Both the position numbers and the translations under genes were made by a program. The notes beneath the pieces were generated by a model. That model saw only the letters and a program-made list of their open reading frames with translations, searched no databases and was not told where the DNA came from. Below, in pieces: positions 25,601 through 31,600 of a stretch of DNA of 64,000 nt. How positions within the stretch are numbered: position 1 is the stretch's first letter; every line of letters starts with the position of its first letter. Origin of the DNA: Alentia gelatinosa. Its lineage: Eukaryota; Annelida; Polychaeta; Phyllodocida; Polynoidae. Location of the stretch: assembly GCA_950022655.1 (NCBI GenBank), contig OX465582.1:87917801-87981800 (forward strand), read 5' to 3'.

Positions 25601-28600
25601 GGGTAGAGGACCTTCATGACCATGTAGTATGAGTTCCGAACGTTAAGCCTATGGTGGAAAATACCGGGGTGAGATAATAAGAAAGAAACTGATGAGTGTT
25701 TGGTCTGTGTCCCCATTCACCGTCGAGTTTGGAGTGCACAGTAATATGAATGAGGCAATAGCCGAGTGAATATTTTGAAACGCTCCAAACAAGATCGTGA
25801 ACAGGATGAGTGTGATGTTATGAAAGAATGTTTAATGTTGAAAATTTGTCCTCCGAAGAACGACTGAGATGGTATTAAAGCGTCTCCAAACTGACATAGA
25901 GACAAATTCTGTACCAGATATTTAAAAGTTTGATATTAAACAGGTTGTTTCTGACATTGAAATGTCTCATATAGAACCTCGTGCATCCTACAGGGATGCA
26001 AGTTCTCCGTCAATTGACGGAATTCCGAACTTTCATACCTCCCACCACAGTCCTAGTTATATGATGTTTTGACGCCTCGACGGCCGCGCCAGGCCCAGCA
26101 TCAAAGAGGGGACTACCCGGCTATCAGTGCCGGACTCCGGGCCCCAGTCGGCCGCGCTATGGGCCGGCAATGACAGCAGGTATACTCTGAACCTTTGCCG
26201 GCCACAAGGCCTCGTTTGGCGGCTGTAAAACGCTCCCACTGCCGTGCTCACTGCCGACCTGGCTCCGTCCAACGCCGGCCTTTTGGGCCGGCATAGGGTT
26301 GTTGAAGTCCTTCACTTTTTAAAAAAAAATTTTGGTTCATTTGAGATTTATTTTTAAAATGGCAGATATTTGTCAATGTACATTTAATGTTCTTTTGGGA
26401 ACTTTTTTTATTTATCATATTTCCTAATTAACTCAGAAAATATCTTTTCTCTTAAGAGAATGATGCTAGTCTACTGGTTTGCTGCTGAGCAAAAAGGGGA
26501 TTCCCCTATTTCACTTACATAGAATCTGGGGTCCGTTTAATAATCTAGGCACAGACATGCAGAGGTTACAAGGTAATCAAGAGATATGTATATCAATTCA
26601 TAGCTATTCTGCTCCAAGATAACGTTATAAATGCTTCTTTATCACAAGGGTTTTAAATTTCCGACTTTTTCCTCAGTCCCGACTTGCATCCCTGATCCTA
26701 AATTTGTCGGTCAAATAGAAAATTACATGTTTCATTCAACATCACCTTTCTTTTCCAGGCACAAAATGACAATAAAACATTATTGGACCCATGTCGACCC
26801 AAGGGCTATAACTTTACACTTCCCTTCTCCGAAGTTTTTGAGGTTCCCTGCACAAAATCACAACGGAGTCTTGTACCAATCAATGTATTAACGGTATGTA
26901 TCTTACTATTTACGTCAACTTATTTTCACATAAAATTGTGCAAACTCTCGCCTCAGAAACACTACATGACCTTTATCTGTCTCATTGTTTGTGTGATAAC
27001 AGAAAACGTAGTTACTGTGTCCGTATGGATGACCATTCGAGGTCTTTTGATGCTATCAATACGTCTCAACGTTGTATGCGGAGGGAGGTATTTATGGCAT
27101 CAAAAGGCCGAGAAAGGCATTCATACGGGCTCAGTCACTATGTTTTCTTATTATAACATACCTAAATATCATGAAAAAAAAGTATGTAGTTATTTCATGT
27201 ACATGTTGACCTGAGGCATTCATTACGGTCACAGTGCGCCCGAACATTCTTTACGGACACAGTGCGCCTGAACATTATTTATACTGGACCCCTAGCAGCA
27301 AGTAGTTATTTCATAGACGTTCGGCCATACTCGGAAGTCTAGGCCTCTGGTCTCCCCGTGAGTGGTTTGGGGGGGGGGGGGGGGGGGAGGGCAACTTAGA
27401 AAAAATTGTCTTCCTTGGTCTGTGCCATGTAAGTCCTCGGTTTTGGTCAAAGTTGTCGTTCTCTAACTCATACTGAACACTATCAATATTCATTTGGCTT
27501 CATCCCTTTTATATTGCTCTGCATCAAACCTCTGGAGAACGACAACTTGACCATACTTATCAATTTCTTCTTTATGTATGTGTTCTATGTCGGAGTATTA
27601 CGTATCAACTGTGGTCAAGGGGACATTTTGGTTGATTTATGGTAATTAAACGATCATTGACTTTGCTATTTTCATTTGTTCTGAAGGTATTCTCCTAATC
27701 CCATAGTTGTTGGACTTGTTCGAGTCCCACTGCAGCCACTTTTCTCCTTCACCCCCAGCAGTGGTAGATTTACGGCTATATCAAAGACCAATCCTTCTCA
27801 TACCATGTCTATGTGGTGTGGGAAATAAAAGAACACTCACCTCGGTAAATGTGTAGGGGTGAGATTTCTACCTAATTTCATCTCATCAATTCGGTCAAAC
27901 CCAAGTAAGTCTAATAAACGTTAAACTACTCAAACAACCAATTCTCTTGTTGATATTTTTCAGAATACGTCATATACCTTCGTAGGAACCAGTAATGCAA
28001 CAGAATGCTTAACAGATGTGAAAACCTTATTTAATTTCACAGCGAAATGTGAAAATGAACCTTGTAGTTTTAATGGTGTTCACCAGCCATCGGTCACAGG
28101 CAATTATGTGGTAAGTAATTTATGTTTTTCAATTCACAACAAATTGATGTATAACCTTACTCAACCTATTCAAGTTTGAAATTATGCATGGAAGAACGCC
28201 ATTTAGGCGAATGTGTAAGGCCACTAAAAAAACACCTTGTTTCTCATCACCGCGCGCATCTGCAAAAACGATTTTAGAAGATTTTTTGTTTGTTTTGTTG
28301 TTAAAATAAAATGAACCTTGATAGAAATTATGAAAAGTATGTGTATTTAGTATCAAATTAAAGCTACTCATGCCAGGGATGCTTTCAAAGTATAAACAGT
28401 ATAAATATGAAAACCCCGGAAAGGAGGGTGCCCGCTTACGCAGGGTTTTACTGTATGTCTAAAGCCCATTTTATGACACTTTTAAGCCATCTTTGATCCA
28501 GCCAAAAAAAAAAGAAAAAAAAAAGCGCCCTTATCATATTTTTCATGGCTTGGTGATGAGAAACAAGTTGTTTTTTTTGAGTGGCCTTATGTACGTTTTC

Positions 28601-31600
28601 TATATAAATTTTGTTTAAAAAGTTTAGCTCCATCAATCCTAGTGCTCGTGAATGGACGAGGGTTTAGGAAAAATATGTAGTTCGGGATAGTAATCAAATT
28701 GTGTACAAAGACAATATACACAAAGACTGATAATATTTTGCGTCCAAATAATTGTTCCCATTTAGAGTATTATTGGAGTATATTTTTTCTCATTTACTCA
28801 ATAAACAAGAAAATATTAAATAAAAAGACAAAGAGAGCATTGCCAAATGTTTTTTTTGTTTTGTTTCATTTCTTGTGCCAAGTTAGTGTTGTAAGGGGCC
28901 ATTCATAAAGTATGTACGCAGAAATTCCAAAACTTTGGAGCCTCCCCCCCCCCTCCCGATTTTGTACGCAATAAAACAAAGAAGGAGCATGAGCAAAATT
29001 TCCAAAATTTTGGACCCCCACCCCCACCCCTCAGTACGTACATACTTTATGGATGGCCCCTAAGGCAATCCAGTAAGAGACCAAACAGTGCTAATATCAT
29101 AGGTAGATAATAACTGATTGTTTGTTTATTTGCTAGGCATTCAGTGGCTTCTACTACACAGTGTCTTACTTCAACCTGTCGGGGAGCTTCGACTTAGAAG
29201 TATTCAGAGAAAGATACCAAGAATTCTGTGACAAATCGTGGTCAGAGGTTGGTACTTTTACCATTCGTCAGAAGTCATTAATGGGTGAACTCCATTTGGG
29301 TTCATCACAGGATATTATCTCACCCCAGCATTTTTCTCCGTAGCCTTAACGTTAGGAACTCATACACCACAGCCGTGAAGGTATTGTACCCAATACTCAA
29401 TGGCTAGTTGGGTCAGTTATTTTATTGATTAATAATGTTCCTGACCGTGTATAAGGGGTGAGATAAAATCAGAAACCAACTGAATGAAAATAACCTGGTC
29501 TGCGCTCTGCCCCATTTGACCGCTATGTGATTCACTCAGCTTTGCTTCGTGAATTTCTCTGCAGTCAAACTCAGTAGAGTAAGGACCATCTTATTTTCAT
29601 CTTGTGAGTTTCCCTCTAATTACACAACCTCTAATTACGCAACCGTCAGCTTGAATATTCAACACAACTCTCAACCCTTGAATATTCTGCTTCAATCTAC
29701 AAGTTCTTATTATTTTGGTTTGACCTTTCAGGTCAAAGACCGAAATACTTACGGGGAGACGGAGGTACAGGTATTGTTGATGTTTTTACAGATTATATTA
29801 TAGTAATATTATATTCAGGAATCATGAATAATTATACCCCGGGCCGCGTCTGGCGCCGTGGGGCTGTGCTATTTTTGTATTGGTCAATATTCTGTCTCCA
29901 AATGCGGTGGCGGTGGCAGTAGAGTAATTGTTTTAACGTATGTTATTTATAGTTCCGCATATGTCGGGGTAGGCGTTCATTGAACCGGACATGTTGGGTA
30001 GGGGAGGGACTAAGACCAGTGTCAGGAAGGGGTATAATTATTCATGATTTAATATTAAATTTATCTTATTTGGACTGATTTATGAAATTGTTTTTTCTTG
30101 ATTTCTTAAAACATTTATACATTACTTGCTAAAATTGAAATTATGGCAATGCCATAACAGCTGTTTATCCCTGTATCCTACGGTTGTACATTTTGCTGCT
30201 TCAAGCTCTAATCGTAAGACAGCGGTTTGACTGGATAAAGCTGCTTTAGATTTATGAACCATGGTGGGAATTGCAATACAAGATTACTGAATAAAGCTGC
30301 TTAGATTAAAAAATCAAAGCCTCTTTTTCACTAAAACGAACGACTTTAAGTTAACCCTCAGTTCATTAAAAAAACATATTTTAGTAAAAAAAAAAAAATT
30401 AAAAAAATTTTACTTAAAAAAAGAAATTCTACTAAAGCCATTCACAGATCCCTCCATATCACGAAACGCACACAATAGGATGAATTTTACCTACAAGAAA
30501 ATTAAATCAAAATATGTTTTATTTCATCTCACTCCTTTCTGTACTTATGGATGCCTATATTCAAACATGATTGTATTTGGTTTATTTCTAAAATCCTTCT
30601 CTCTTTTTTAGATACCACATGACGTTTTAGCCTCAAAGATATGCTTAGAGGCAATGTATATAGATACTCTTCTCACAAACGGATACAAGTTTGATAAAAA
30701 TAGTTGGCATAGTATCAACTTCCGAGAAAAGGTAAGTACTTCAGTTGTTGCTTTATGGACGCTATGTTGTTAGAGAATTTATATATGTAGTATCACATTT
30801 ATCAGGGTTTTTTAAACAAATTTGTATCTATTTTTTTTATTCATTTATTTTTTATGTTTATTAACCACTAACATTTCTACCAGGGGTAGTATGGATAGGG
30901 TAGATCTTCCAATGCAATATTGTTTCACATGAAACCCATGTTATCAAATGATTATGAGATGGATTTAATATTCGTATACACATACATTCTTCGGATAGCC
31001 TTCTTAAAATCACGTTTTCAGTTCAGTTCAAAATATTCAGAATATCCCATATTATTTCTCAATATTTAAAAGATTGTGAAATTTTATGATATTTGTTGGA
31101 ATATAGCATATTTAGGTTTGGCACATCGTTTTGGCAGATTTGCCTTCATCAGTTTTACCTACAGGACTTTATACAATCGTGAAGTATATTTCTAGAGCAA
31201 TAATACATTGACAGTTACTATTTCAACATAATAATTATGAATACTTGGTTCAATAAATGTGTAAAACATGGCCCAGTTATATTTCCTCCTGTATTAGATA
31301 TTAGAATCCTTAATTATTTTACTATATTATGGTCTATAATTGTAACTTTTAACGGCATAATTTGATTAATTGTTATTATAAATAGTAACGTGGGTGAAAA
31401 TGATTTTATATATACATGTATTATTCTATTTTCGTCCTCTCGTTATTTCAACGAATTTTTGGTTTGTCCTTGTTTTACTGCTCATTTGAATATTCCTTAC
31501 TTTCCTTATGGAAACTCCTTCTCCATAGCCCATTCGATGGGTTGGTTAATACGCTTTACTATACGGAATCTGGCTTCCTGTCTTCGTACGTCAAAAATAT

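Noticed and set aside
25398..25683. Possible CRISPR-like repeat array in the 24.9-25.8 kb region
   Set aside because: The units are inverted-repeat mobile elements of different sequence, not short direct repeats with spacers, and the genome is eukaryotic.
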